Below, piece after piece: positions 55,596 to 63,783 of a DNA stretch of 64,000 nt (position 1 is the first letter of the stretch; each line of letters opens with the position of its first letter). Both the position numbers and the translations under genes were made by a program. The DNA comes from Acuticoccus kalidii. GTDB lineage: Bacteria > Pseudomonadota > Alphaproteobacteria > Rhizobiales > Amorphaceae. The notes beneath the pieces were generated by a model. It did not search any database and was not told where the DNA came from. It saw nothing but the letters and a program-made list of their open reading frames with translations. Location: the NCBI RefSeq assembly GCF_021556395.1, contig NZ_JAKGCS010000024.1, positions 496,001 through 560,000 of the forward strand, in the 5' to 3' direction.

Positions 55596-56531
55596 TTAAG
55601 CTGCGCCCGGCAGGAAGCGCGCTTCGGTCTCGATCAGCGCTTGATAGAGGCGGTCGGTCTCGGCGCGCCCGAAGGCGGTCGCAGGCGGGCCGAAGCGCTC
55701 GAACGTCTCGGCCAAACCGAGCCGTCGCGCCATGAACTGGCGCCCATAGGTCAAGAGCACGTCGATCGATCGGTTCATGAAGACGATCAGCGGCAAGAGC
55801 GCCGCCTCGATCGCCTCCGCCTCCGCCCGCGCCTCAGGCGTTCCCCGTTCCCACAGACGCTGGATTTTCACCTGAAGGGGCAGGCAGTCGGGCGCCGGGA
55901 TGAGACCGTCCGCCCCCGCCCGCAAAAGCCGCGTGTGCTCGATGCCGCCATGGCCGCCGAAGCTCGCCAACGTTCCCGCCGTCGCGGCGATCAGCGGCTC
56001 GGCGTTCACCACCGGCCCCTCCGCCTTCGCGATGGTGATGGCCGGCACCTCCCGATGGAGCCGCAACAGCCCGTCTGCATCGAAAGCGTTCGCGAGATGC
56101 TCGGGATTGTTCTGGATGCCGATCGGGCAATCGAAGCCCTCGGCGATCTCGGCGAAGAAGGCGATCAGCGCCGCCTCGTCGAGCGGGCGCCGCAAAGGCG
56201 GCTGGAAGATCAGCCAATCGGCCCCGGCCGCGCGCGCATCGCCCGCAAAGGCGCGCTGCTCGGCCACCGTCTCGCCGGTCACCGTGACCGACAGCGGCGC
56301 GCGCCCGGCAAGGAGCCGCGCCGTCAGCGCTGCGATATCAAGCCGTTCGCGCGCATCGATGCGGTGCGATTCGGTGACGAGCCCCAACACCGCGACCCCG
56401 TCCGCCCCCGCCTCGACGACGTGTTCGACCTGGCGCGCCATCGCCGCCTCGTCGAGCGATCCATCCGGCCGCCAGAACGCATAGAGCATGGGGTAGACGC
56501 CGAACGGCCGGCCGCTTGTCTCGTCCATCAT
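55596..56531 (-). CDS. DapA/NanA-family aldolase-like protein lacking the usual active-site Tyr
   Basis: A 311-residue (beta/alpha)8 protein. The Schiff-base Lys is retained in ITIAKAEG. The usual Tyr of the YNxP motif is replaced: the sequence reads IGIQNNPEHLA. The GTTGE region is GLVTESHRI. These changes suggest a non-standard hydro-lyase or aldolase rather than dihydrodipicolinate synthase. It lies between FAH and RraA-family genes in a divergent arrangement, so a shared catabolic role is likely but the reaction is unknown. Confidence 0.82.
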   Translation of the reverse strand: MMDETSGRPFGVYPMLYAFWRPDGSLDEAAMARQVEHVVEAGADGVAVLGLVTESHRIDARERLDIAALTARLLAGRAPLSVTVTGETVAEQRAFAGDARAAGADWLIFQPPLRRPLDEAALIAFFAEIAEGFDCPIGIQNNPEHLANAFDADGLLRLHREVPAITIAKAEGPVVNAEPLIAATAGTLASFGGHGGIEHTRLLRAGADGLIPAPDCLPLQVKIQRLWERGTPEARAEAEAIEAALLPLIVFMNRSIDVLLTYGRQFMARRLGLAETFERFGPPATAFGRAETDRLYQALIETEARFLPGAA

Positions 56532-56675
56532 TCCTCCCGGTCCGACGTCTATTCATCGGACTTAGTGTGTGCATTCCTCACCTTGAAGAGACGAATCCTC
56601 AGATGAATGCTTGCGCCGAATTTTGCCGTGTGACAGTCTCCGGCGCAATCAGAAACGAGGACGAACGTTAGGGAA
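56532..56675. promoter_or_regulatory. divergent promoter between DapA-family and RraA-family genes
   Basis: The 144-bp gap contains an ATTCATC/GATGAAT inverted repeat (56551-56557 and 56602-56608) and two ATTCCTCA/AATCCTCA direct repeats inside it (near 56573 and 56594). Such a layout suits binding by the FadR-type regulator encoded at 57329. No promoter elements stand out clearly. Confidence 0.4.
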
Positions 56676-57326
56676 ATGATGGCCAACCTGACCGAGCGGC
56701 TCGCGAGCCTTTACACCGGCGTCGTCTATGACGTGATGCGCGACATGGGCTTTGCCGCCGCCGTCCTGCCGCACGACATTCGCCCCCTCGACCCCGAGAC
56801 CAAGATCGCCGGCCCCGCCTTCACCCTGCGCGGCCGCCCCGACAAGACGGTCGACGCGCACACCACGCTGCTCGAATGGACCGGCTTTCTGTCGAAGGCC
56901 GCGCCCGGCCATGTCGTCGTGTGCCAGCCGCAGGATTCGGTGCGGGCGCTGATGGGCGAACTCTCAGCCGAGACGCTGAAGCACCGCGGCGTGCTCGGTT
57001 ATCTGGTCGATGGCGGCTCGCGCGACGTCGACTTCATCAAGAAAATCGGCTTTCCCGTCTTCTGCCGCTACACGACGCCGGTCGATATCGTCGGCAACTG
57101 GATCCCCGAAGCGTTCGACGAGCCGGTCACGATCGGCAACGTCGTCATCCGCGCGGGAGATTATATTCTGGGCGACCAAGACGGGACGATCGTCATCCCC
57201 GCCGCCGACGCCGAGCGCATCATCGAGCGCGCGGAAGCGGCCGTCACGACCGAGAATCTCGTTCGCGAGGCGATCATGAAGGGGGAAGACCCGCAACAGG
57301 CGTATTTGAAGTACGGCAAGTTCTAG
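56676..57326 (+). CDS. RraA-family protein, probable 2-oxo-acid aldolase
   Basis: A 216-residue RraA-like fold. GVVYDVMRDMG at the start, GYLVDGGSRDVDFIKKIGFPVFCR with the Arg/Asp pair of 4-hydroxy-4-methyl-2-oxoglutarate aldolases, and GDYILGDQDGTIVIP are diagnostic. Such enzymes split 4-hydroxy-2-oxo acids to pyruvate and a second acid. It starts an operon with a FadR-type regulator and the TctCBA importer. TTAGGGAA precedes the ATG. Confidence 0.87.
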   Translation: MMANLTERLASLYTGVVYDVMRDMGFAAAVLPHDIRPLDPETKIAGPAFTLRGRPDKTVDAHTTLLEWTGFLSKAAPGHVVVCQPQDSVRALMGELSAETLKHRGVLGYLVDGGSRDVDFIKKIGFPVFCRYTTPVDIVGNWIPEAFDEPVTIGNVVIRAGDYILGDQDGTIVIPAADAERIIERAEAAVTTENLVREAIMKGEDPQQAYLKYGKF

Positions 57327-57328
57327 CC

Positions 57329-58066
57329 ATGGCGGCGGCCGCGGGCGCAATCGGCGCGAGCAATCTCGGCAAAGGCAAGATCGCCCTCGCCGTCTCGGTG
57401 CTCGGCGAGCAGATCGCGAACGGCGCGTTTCCAGCCGACAAGCCGCTGCCGGTGGAGGCGGATCTTGCCGAGAGGCTCCATGTCGGCCGCAGCGTGCTAC
57501 GTGAGGCGATCAAGGTGCTGTCGAGCAAGGGCATGGTCTCCGCCCGCCCGCGCCATGGCACGGTCATCCAGCCGCGCAGCCGCTGGAACCTTCTCGACCG
57601 TGACGTGCTCCACTGGGTGCTGCGACCGGGTCAGGTCGATCCTGATCTCGTGCGCGACATCCTGGTCGCCCGCCGCATCATCGAGCCGGAGGCCGCCCGC
57701 CTCGCCGCGCTGAACTCCACCATCGCCGACAAGGCCGCGATCCTCGGCGCGTGTGCCGAGATGCGGGCCTCCGTCGGCGACGCGGAGGCGTCTGTCCGCG
57801 CCGATATCGCCTTCCACAACGCCATTCTGGAGGCATCCGGCAACGCCATCCTGCTCGCCTTTTCGCCGGCTCTGAGTGCGATCCTCAGCGCCTTCTTCCA
57901 GATCAGCATTCAGAACCCGGACGTCTTTCCCGGCAACCTGCCGGCGCACGAACGGGTCGCCCATGCCGTGGCGGCGGGCAATGCCGACGAGGCCCACGCC
58001 GCGATGCTCTCCGTCCTCTCCTACACCGAGGACGACGTCTCGGAGCGCCTGTCGCTCCATCCATAA
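57329..58066 (+). CDS. GntR/FadR-subfamily transcriptional regulator
   Basis: A 245-residue regulator with N-terminal winged helix (LPVEADLAERLHVGRSVLREAI, residues about 33-54) and C-terminal FCD domain (candidate ligands in VRADIAFHNAIL and PAHERVAHAVAAG). It starts two bases after the RraA-family stop and probably controls the RraA-TctCBA operon and the divergent DapA-family gene in response to the transported acid. Confidence 0.9.
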   Translation: MAAAAGAIGASNLGKGKIALAVSVLGEQIANGAFPADKPLPVEADLAERLHVGRSVLREAIKVLSSKGMVSARPRHGTVIQPRSRWNLLDRDVLHWVLRPGQVDPDLVRDILVARRIIEPEAARLAALNSTIADKAAILGACAEMRASVGDAEASVRADIAFHNAILEASGNAILLAFSPALSAILSAFFQISIQNPDVFPGNLPAHERVAHAVAAGNADEAHAAMLSVLSYTEDDVSERLSLHP

Positions 58067-58090
58067 AAACACGTTCGGAGGAACACTGTG

Positions 58091-59062
58091 ATGAACGTCA
58101 AAACTCTCCTGCTCGCGACGGCCGCCGTCGCGACGTTCGCCGGGCCGGCCTTTGCCGAATATCCCGAGCGCCCGATCACGATGCTCGTCTCCTGGTCGGC
58201 CGGCGGCGGCACCGATGCGGTCGCCCGCGCCCTCGCCAACCAGATCGAGGCCGAGCTCGGCGTGCCGGTCAATGTCGTGAACCGCACCGGCGGGGCCGGC
58301 GTCGTCGGGCATACCGAAATGGTCAATGGCCGGCCCGACGGCTATACGATCGGCCTCGCGAGCGCCGAGCTGTCCACCTATTACTGGTCCGGCACGGCGC
58401 AGTTCACCGCGATGGACGTGACGCCGATCGGTCTCGTCAATCTCGACGCCTCCGCGTTCAACGTGTCCGCCGACAGCGAATGGACCGACCTGCGCGCCGC
58501 GCTCGATGCGATCGCGGCCGAGCCGGCCGGCACCTACAAGCTCTCCGGCATGGCGCCGGGCGCAGGCTACCACCTCGCCTTTTCGACCCTCCTCAACCAT
58601 GAGGGCATCGATCCCAACAAGGTGACGGTCGTGCCGAGCCAGGGTGCGGCGCCGGGCTTCCAGGAGCTCGCGGCCGGCGGTGTCGAGATCGTCCCGTCCT
58701 CGCTTCCCGAGGCGAAGTCGATGATCGATGCCGGTCAGGTGAAGACGCTCGCCGTCCTCTCCGAAGAGCGCCTCAACGCCTTCCCCGACGTGCCGACGGT
58801 CAAGGAAGCGATCGACGTCGACCTCGCCGGCGGCACCTGGCGCGGCATCGTCGCCCCGAAGGGCATCCCCGACGAGGCGCGCGAGAAGCTCGTCCAGGCC
58901 GTCGAGACCGCGTGGAACTCGGAGGAATTCCAGTCCTTCATGGCCGATCGCGGCTTCGGCGTGACGTATCTCTCGGGCGACGAATTCGGCGAATATCTCG
59001 CGCAGCAGCATGAGCAGAACGGCGAGATCATGGGGCTCCTCGGCCTCCGTCACCGAGACTAA
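58091..59062 (+). CDS. tripartite tricarboxylate transporter binding protein (TctC)
   Basis: About 323 residues. The signal peptide (AVATFAGPAFAEYPERP) is followed by TctC features ITMLVSWSAGGGTDAVARALA, VVNRTGGAGVVGHTEMV and KTLAVLSEERLNAFPDVPTV. It binds a carboxylate in the periplasm for the TctAB membrane proteins. GGAGG lies 9 nt upstream; GTG one codon earlier is possible. Confidence 0.93.
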   Translation: MNVKTLLLATAAVATFAGPAFAEYPERPITMLVSWSAGGGTDAVARALANQIEAELGVPVNVVNRTGGAGVVGHTEMVNGRPDGYTIGLASAELSTYYWSGTAQFTAMDVTPIGLVNLDASAFNVSADSEWTDLRAALDAIAAEPAGTYKLSGMAPGAGYHLAFSTLLNHEGIDPNKVTVVPSQGAAPGFQELAAGGVEIVPSSLPEAKSMIDAGQVKTLAVLSEERLNAFPDVPTVKEAIDVDLAGGTWRGIVAPKGIPDEAREKLVQAVETAWNSEEFQSFMADRGFGVTYLSGDEFGEYLAQQHEQNGEIMGLLGLRHRD

Positions 59063-59064
59063 TC

Positions 59065-59541
59065 ATGCTGAAGGTCAGCGACCTATGTTCGGGGCTCGCC
59101 ATCGCCGGCCTCGGACTCGCGATCTTTGCGCGCGCGCAAAGCTTCGTATCGGTCGGCGCTTCTCCGATCAGCCCCTCCTTCTATCCGGGGCTGGTCGGAT
59201 TGGTGCTCACGGCCTGCGGGCTCGGCCTCGCGATCTCCGCCATCCGGCGCGGTGATGTCCGCCCCCTCGCGACGGTCCCCGCGTGGATGGCGCGGCCGGG
59301 CAATATCGTCGCCGTCCTGTCGGTGCCGGTCGCGATCGTCGCCTACGGGCTCGCGAGCCCAGCGCTCGGCTTCCTGGCGACCTCGGTGCTCGTGATGTTC
59401 GGCCTCCTCCTCGCCTTCCGTGTCAGCGTTCTGTGGAGCGTCGCGGTCGCGCTGATCCTCCCGGCCCTCCTCCACCTCATTTTCGTGGTCCTCATGCGCG
59501 TCCCCCTGCCGTCCGGCATCGTCGAGGGGTGGCTCCGATGA
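59065..59541 (+). CDS. tripartite tricarboxylate transporter small membrane subunit (TctB)
   Basis: A 158-residue protein with four hydrophobic segments (about 8-24, 45-62, 80-96, 100-150), as in TctB. PISPSFYPGLVGLVL is the family signature near residue 35. It starts 3 bp after tctC and its stop overlaps tctA by 4 bp. Confidence 0.9.
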   Translation: MLKVSDLCSGLAIAGLGLAIFARAQSFVSVGASPISPSFYPGLVGLVLTACGLGLAISAIRRGDVRPLATVPAWMARPGNIVAVLSVPVAIVAYGLASPALGFLATSVLVMFGLLLAFRVSVLWSVAVALILPALLHLIFVVLMRVPLPSGIVEGWLR

Positions 59542-61019
59542 ACTTCATCACAGCGGTTCAAGCCGTTTTCGAGCCGACGACGCTCGCCATCATCGTGGCC
59601 TCGGCGCTGTTCGGCCTCTTCGTGGGCTCCATGCCGGGGCTGACGGCGACGATGGCGGCGGCGCTCCTCGTGCCCCTCACCTTCTACATGGACCCCGTCC
59701 CGGCGATCGGCGCGATCGTGACGTGCTCGGCGATGTCGATCTTCGCCGGCGACATTCCGGGCGCGCTCCTGCGCATTCCCGGTACGCCCGCCTCGGCGGC
59801 CTATGTCAGCGAGGCCTATCAGCTCGGCCGGCAAGGCAAGCTCTCCAAGGTGCTCAGCGTCAACCTGATCGCCTCGGCGATCGGCGGCCTGTTCGGCGCA
59901 CTGGTCCTCATCTTCCTCGCCCCGCAGCTCGCCCGCGTGGCGCTGAACTTTTCGAGCTATGAATATTTCTGGCTCGCGTTGATCGGCCTTTCCGCCGCGA
60001 CGCTCGTCAGCACCGCCGATCCGCTGAAGGGCCTCGTCGCCCTCTTCATCGGCCTCTTCCTCGCGACCGTGGGGCTCGATGTCGTCACCGGGATGCCGCG
60101 CTACACGTTCGGCATGGTCGACCTGATGGGCGGCGTCTCGCTGATCGCAGCTCTGATCGGCCTCTTCGCCATCGCCGAGCTCTTCCGCAAGGCGGGGACC
60201 ATCCACGAAGACCTGCCGCCACCCGAAGAGGTGCGCGGGGCGATCCTGCCGGCGGGGATCTCGGCGATCGTCGAATATCGCTGGGGCGCGCTTCGCGGCT
60301 GCACCATCGGCACCTTTCTCGGCATCCTGCCCGGCGCCGGGGCCGATATCGCGGGGTGGATCTCCTATGCCGTCTCGCGGCGCTTCTCACGCACGCCGGA
60401 GAAGTTCGGCAAGGGGCATATCGAGGGCGTGGTGGACGCCAGCGCCTCCAACAACGCCTCACTGGGTGGGGCCTATGTGCCGGCTCTGGTGTTCGGGATT
60501 CCGGGCGATTCGATCACCGCGATCGTGATCGGCGTCCTCCTCATCAAAGGCATGAACCCCGGCCCGACGGTGTTCACCCAGAGTGGCGACATCGTCGCGG
60601 CGATCTTCGTCGTCTTCATCCTCGCGAACCTTCTGTTGATCCCGTTCGGGCTGATGGCGATCCGCCTCGCGCGCAATGTGCTGTCGATCAATCAGCGCAT
60701 CCTCCTCCCGGTGATCTTGATGTTCTCGATCGTCGGCGCGTTCGCGGTGAACAACGCCGTGTTCGATCTGTGGATCATCCTCGCGCTCGGCCTCGTCGGC
60801 TGGTTCATGGAAGAAAACGGCTTTCCGATCGCGCCGATGGTGCTCGGCCTCGTCCTCGGCAAGGTCGTCGAGGAGAGCTTCACCAACTCGATGATCAAGG
60901 CCGGCGGCAACCTCGTCGCCTTCGTCGACCGCCCGGTCGCCGGAACGCTGGCCTTCGTCTTCTTCGCGATCTGGTTGATCCCGCCATTCATCCGCCTCGG
61001 TCGCCGCCTCGCGCGGTGA
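59538..61019 (+). CDS. tripartite tricarboxylate transporter large membrane subunit (TctA)
   Basis: A 493-residue permease with about 11-12 helices. GLFVGSMPGLTATMAAALLVPLTF and GTFLGILPGAGADIAGW are the two copies of the family G-x-x-PG motif. It moves the solute delivered by TctC with a cation gradient. The transported compound is unknown; the operon also encodes an RraA-type aldolase. Confidence 0.94.
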   Translation: MNFITAVQAVFEPTTLAIIVASALFGLFVGSMPGLTATMAAALLVPLTFYMDPVPAIGAIVTCSAMSIFAGDIPGALLRIPGTPASAAYVSEAYQLGRQGKLSKVLSVNLIASAIGGLFGALVLIFLAPQLARVALNFSSYEYFWLALIGLSAATLVSTADPLKGLVALFIGLFLATVGLDVVTGMPRYTFGMVDLMGGVSLIAALIGLFAIAELFRKAGTIHEDLPPPEEVRGAILPAGISAIVEYRWGALRGCTIGTFLGILPGAGADIAGWISYAVSRRFSRTPEKFGKGHIEGVVDASASNNASLGGAYVPALVFGIPGDSITAIVIGVLLIKGMNPGPTVFTQSGDIVAAIFVVFILANLLLIPFGLMAIRLARNVLSINQRILLPVILMFSIVGAFAVNNAVFDLWIILALGLVGWFMEENGFPIAPMVLGLVLGKVVEESFTNSMIKAGGNLVAFVDRPVAGTLAFVFFAIWLIPPFIRLGRRLAR

Positions 61020-61024
61020 CGAAC

Positions 61025-61056
61025 GCTGGCGCCGCCCCCCCGCGGCGCCAGCCTTT
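61025..61056 (+). terminator. intrinsic terminator after tctA
   Basis: Perfect 11-bp G/C-rich stem (61025-61035 with 61042-61052), 6-nt loop, then CTTT. It begins 6 bp after the tctA stop. Confidence 0.8.
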
Positions 61057-61198
61057 CCATGGCGCCATCAGCTCGGTGAGGCTCCGGCACCAGCGCGCGT
61101 CGGGATCGCGCGAAGACGTCGAAGAAAACTGAATTCTTCGAAAGTCAAACAGCCAGTTGCAAATGAAACTCAGAACGAATCTCAAGTCTTTGAAAGAT
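61057..61198. other. region before the mntP promoter
   Basis: Together with the terminator and the mntP leader this makes the 373-bp gap between tctA and mntP. The stretch 61127-61200 is A/T-rich and contains a 10-bp direct repeat TCTTYGAAAG (61135-61144 and 61187-61196), possibly a regulator site. No gene is seen. Confidence 0.4.
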
Positions 61199-61227
61199 TT
61201 GACGATCCGTTGCTTGCCGCCTATATG
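61199..61227 (+). promoter_or_regulatory. sigma-70-type promoter for mntP
   Basis: TTGACG (61199-61204) and TATATG (61222-61227) are separated by 17 bp. Transcription would start near 61234, giving a leader of about 160 nt. Confidence 0.65.
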
Positions 61228-61233
61228 ACCGCT

Positions 61234-61392
61234 CGCGGGCGTTGCTTCCGGGGCTGGCCACGGCAACGGTGACGACACCCGATCGCAACGCACGAGACGG
61301 TTGGAAATTCATCCCGCCCCCAAAGGTGTTGGACCACGCTCGCCACGCGGTGGGCGGGACGAACCGTCGACGGCAAATCAGGACCGCCCGCC
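61234..61392 (+). promoter_or_regulatory. structured mntP leader, candidate Mn-responsive riboswitch
   Basis: Three perfect 7-bp stems can form: GCGTTGC (61239) with GCAACGC (61285); GACGGTT (61296) with AACCGTC (61362); nested CCCGCCC (61313) with GGGCGGG (61352). MntP genes are often preceded by yybP-ykoY manganese riboswitches, so this is the obvious candidate, but I do not see the conserved GGGGAGUA loop, so membership is unproved. Confidence 0.45.
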
Positions 61393-61956
61393 ATGTCGCC
61401 ATTCGGGATCGCAGTGCTCGCGGTCAGCATGTCCGTCGATGCGTTCGCCGTATCGGTCGGGCGCGGGGCCTCGATCGGCCGCCCGCGCATCCGCGAAGCG
61501 CTGCGGACCGGCCTCGTGTTCGGTGTCATCGAGGCGGTAACGCCGGTGCTCGGCTGGGCTGCGGGCGTCGCCGCCAGCCGCTATGTGGAGGCGGTCGACC
61601 ATTGGATCGCCTTCCTGCTCCTCGCCGGGGTCGGCCTCCACATGCTGTGGAACGCCGGACGACCGAGCGAGACGGTGGACCGCGGCGGCAACGCGCTCCT
61701 GATCCTCGTGGCGACGGCGATCGGCACCAGCCTGGATGCGATGGCCGTCGGCGTGTCGCTCGCCTTCCTCGACGTGAACATCGCCGTGATCGCCATCGCA
61801 ATCGGCCTCACGACCTTTCTCATGTCGTCGGGCGGAATGCTCGTCGGCCGCCTGATCGGCGATCGATTGGGCCGCGCCGCGGAGGTGATTGCGGGCATCG
61901 CCCTTTGCGGGATCGGCGCGATGATCCTGGTGGAGCATCTCGGCCTCATCGGATGA
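61393..61956 (+). CDS. mntP: manganese exporter MntP
   Basis: A 187-residue inner-membrane protein with six helices in two repeats. The repeated motifs [14 protein letters not shown] (Asp16) and [10 protein letters not shown] (Asp115) match the metal-site aspartates of MntP. It exports Mn2+ and protects from Mn excess. The long structured leader upstream fits metal-controlled expression. The weak ribosome site CAGGAC precedes the ATG. Confidence 0.93.
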   Translation: MSPFGIAVLAVSMSVDAFAVSVGRGASIGRPRIREALRTGLVFGVIEAVTPVLGWAAGVAASRYVEAVDHWIAFLLLAGVGLHMLWNAGRPSETVDRGGNALLILVATAIGTSLDAMAVGVSLAFLDVNIAVIAIAIGLTTFLMSSGGMLVGRLIGDRLGRAAEVIAGIALCGIGAMILVEHLGLIG

Positions 61957-61965
61957 TGGGAGAGA

Positions 61966-61983
61966 GGCGGCCGTGTGGCCGCC
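61966..61983. terminator. bidirectional hairpin between mntP and hydrolase
   Basis: GGCGGCC and GGCCGCC form a 7-bp stem with a GTGT loop between the convergent genes. No T-run follows; strength is uncertain. Confidence 0.5.
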
Positions 61984-61996
61984 CCCTCCGCCCCGC

Positions 61997-62878
61997 TCAG
62001 CCGACGCCGTTCACCCGGCCAAGGAACCCGCGAATGAGGTCCGCAATCTCGGCGGCGTGGGTTTCGAGCGCAAAATGCCCCGTCTCGAAGAGGTGGATCT
62101 CCGCCCCCGGCACGTCGCGCGCATAGGCCCGCGCCCCGTCCGGCCCGAAGAACGGGTCGCCGTCGCCCCAGACCGCGAGGATCGGCGGCTGATACTGGCG
62201 GAAATAGGCCTGCCATTCGGGATAGAGCGCGACGTTCGTCTTATAGTCGCCGATGAGGTCGAGCTGGATCTCGGCACCGTCCGGCCGGTCGAGGATCGCC
62301 TGGTCGTGGGCGATCCCGTCGGGGCCGATGCGGTCGCGGATCGCGTCCGGCACGCCGTGCAGATACTGCCAAAGCGTCGTCTCGCGGGTTTGGAGCGCCT
62401 TCAGCGCCTCGCGGTTCTCCGCCGTCGGGTTCTCCCAATAGCGCCGGACCGGATCCCAGGCCGGCAGCAGCCCCTCCTCATAGGCGTTGCCGTTCTGGGT
62501 GATGATCGCGGTGACGCGCTCGGGATGCATGGTGGCGAGGCGGAAGGCCGTCGGCGCGCCATAATCGAACACGTAGAGCGCATAGCGGGTGAGGCCGAGC
62601 GCTTCGGTGAAGCCCTCCATCGCCTTGGCGAGATTGTCGAACGTGTAGGCGTAGCGACCGCGCGGCGGGGCCTTGGTCGAACCGTAGCCGGGCAGATCCG
62701 GCGCGACCACCCGGTAACGATCGGCGAGCCGCCAGATCAGATCCCGGAACATGTGACCCGACGACGGATAGCCGTGCAGGAGCAGAAGAACCGGCGCGTC
62801 CTTGGGCCCGGCCTCGCGATAGAAGATCTCGAGCTCGCCGACATTCTGCGTCGCGTAGCGGGTGGTGATGGCGTTCAT
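61997..62878 (-). CDS. haloalkane-dehalogenase/epoxide-hydrolase-like alpha/beta hydrolase
   Basis: About 293 residues. LLLLHGYPSSGHMFRD gives the oxyanion region, and the nucleophile elbow YVFDYGAPTAF has Asp105 instead of Ser, as in haloalkane dehalogenases and epoxide hydrolases. The late catalytic His is in ETGHFALETH. The actual substrate is not predictable. GGAGAG precedes the ATG. It lies 74 bp downstream of the PNPOx-fold gene on the same strand. Confidence 0.87.
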   Translation of the reverse strand: MNAITTRYATQNVGELEIFYREAGPKDAPVLLLLHGYPSSGHMFRDLIWRLADRYRVVAPDLPGYGSTKAPPRGRYAYTFDNLAKAMEGFTEALGLTRYALYVFDYGAPTAFRLATMHPERVTAIITQNGNAYEEGLLPAWDPVRRYWENPTAENREALKALQTRETTLWQYLHGVPDAIRDRIGPDGIAHDQAILDRPDGAEIQLDLIGDYKTNVALYPEWQAYFRQYQPPILAVWGDGDPFFGPDGARAYARDVPGAEIHLFETGHFALETHAAEIADLIRGFLGRVNGVG

Positions 62879-62910
62879 GATAGGCTCTCCGAAGAGGTGT
62901 TGAGGGCGTG

Positions 62911-62933
62911 GCGGCGCCGCTTTCCGGCGCCGC
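62911..62933. repeat. 8-bp GC hairpin between PNPOx-fold and hydrolase genes
   Basis: GCGGCGCC and GGCGCCGC pair around a 7-nt loop. It could stabilise mRNA ends or lower read-through between the two co-directional genes; no T-run. Confidence 0.5.
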
Positions 62934-62952
62934 TGTTCGAGGGCGCGGCGAC

Positions 62953-63615
62953 TCAGTCGTCGCCGGCGCCGGCGCAGCCTTCTTTCAGCCACAGCTTTTC
63001 GCGCAGGACCGCGATCTCGCCTTCGAGCGCGGCGATCCGTTCGTCGCGCACGGTAACGGCCTGTGCGACGTCCTCCGCCTCGAAGTGCTGCGGGATGTGT
63101 TGCGGGCAGTTGATGTCCCACGCCGTGATGCGCAGCACGAAAGCGCGCTCCACGCGGGCGCGATAGACGCCCGCTTCGACCTCCGGCGGCGTCACGCGGG
63201 CGATGAGCTCGGGATCATCCTCGACCACGCTGAGCTCGCCCCAGATCTTGATGCGCTGGCGCCGGGCATAGTTGATGAGGAAGAGGTGCGCCTTCCGGTT
63301 CTCGGCGGCATTGCCCATCGAGATATATTGCTGGTTGCCGGTGAAGTCGGCGAAACCGAGCGTCGTCTCGTCGAGCACCTTGATGAACCCGGCCGGCCCG
63401 CCGCGATGCTGGATATAAGGCTGACCATCCGCGCTCGCGGTGGCGAGGAAGGCGCTGCGCGTCCCGGCGAGGGCAGCGCGAAGGCGCCCGTCGACGGTGC
63501 TGCGCCAGCCGCCCCGCCTCTCGATCGCTTCGTAAAGTTCGCGCGAGCCCTTCGCCGCCTGCAAGGCTTTGACGGTGGGCGTGAACGCGACATCGCTCGC
63601 AGGATGCATCGCCAT
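62953..63615 (-). CDS. pyridoxamine 5'-phosphate oxidase-family flavoprotein
   Basis: A 220-residue protein with the split-barrel FMN-binding fold (SAFLATASADGQPYIQHRGG, LGFADFTGNQQYISMGN, ENRKAHLFLIN). A C-terminal segment with two Cys and a coiled-coil-like helix (RDERIAALEGEIAVLREKL) follows. Homologues reduce or oxidise unknown small molecules. AAGGAGGAGGG precedes the ATG. It diverges from a LysR regulator over a 26-bp palindrome and likely forms an operon with the dehalogenase-like hydrolase. Confidence 0.88.
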   Translation of the reverse strand: MAMHPASDVAFTPTVKALQAAKGSRELYEAIERRGGWRSTVDGRLRAALAGTRSAFLATASADGQPYIQHRGGPAGFIKVLDETTLGFADFTGNQQYISMGNAAENRKAHLFLINYARRQRIKIWGELSVVEDDPELIARVTPPEVEAGVYRARVERAFVLRITAWDINCPQHIPQHFEAEDVAQAVTVRDERIAALEGEIAVLREKLWLKEGCAGAGDD

Positions 63616-63728
63616 ATGTGATCCCTCCTCCTTGCCGCATGGGTTGGCGCGGTGCGTGACCGTGCGCGGTGGGTCAGAGGTAGATCCGTCGGGACACGAT
63701 AATAATACCCGTTCTTCGGCATTCACCC

Positions 63729-63754
63729 TTGCGCATTATGATGGTAATGCGCAA
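63729..63754. promoter_or_regulatory. 26-bp perfect inverted repeat, likely LysR operator
   Basis: TTGCGCATTA and TAATGCGCAA form 10-bp arms around TGATGG. It lies 29 bp upstream of the LysR ATG and 113 bp upstream of the PNPOx-fold gene, the usual position for a LysR recognition site with divergent control. Confidence 0.75.
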
Positions 63755-63783
63755 AGCGCGGGCGAGTGCATCGGGGATCGGGA

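Noticed and set aside
58089..58102. GTGAT-GAAC-GTCAA at the tctC start
   Set aside because: It overlaps the start codon and is explained by the coding sequence; one half site is imperfect.
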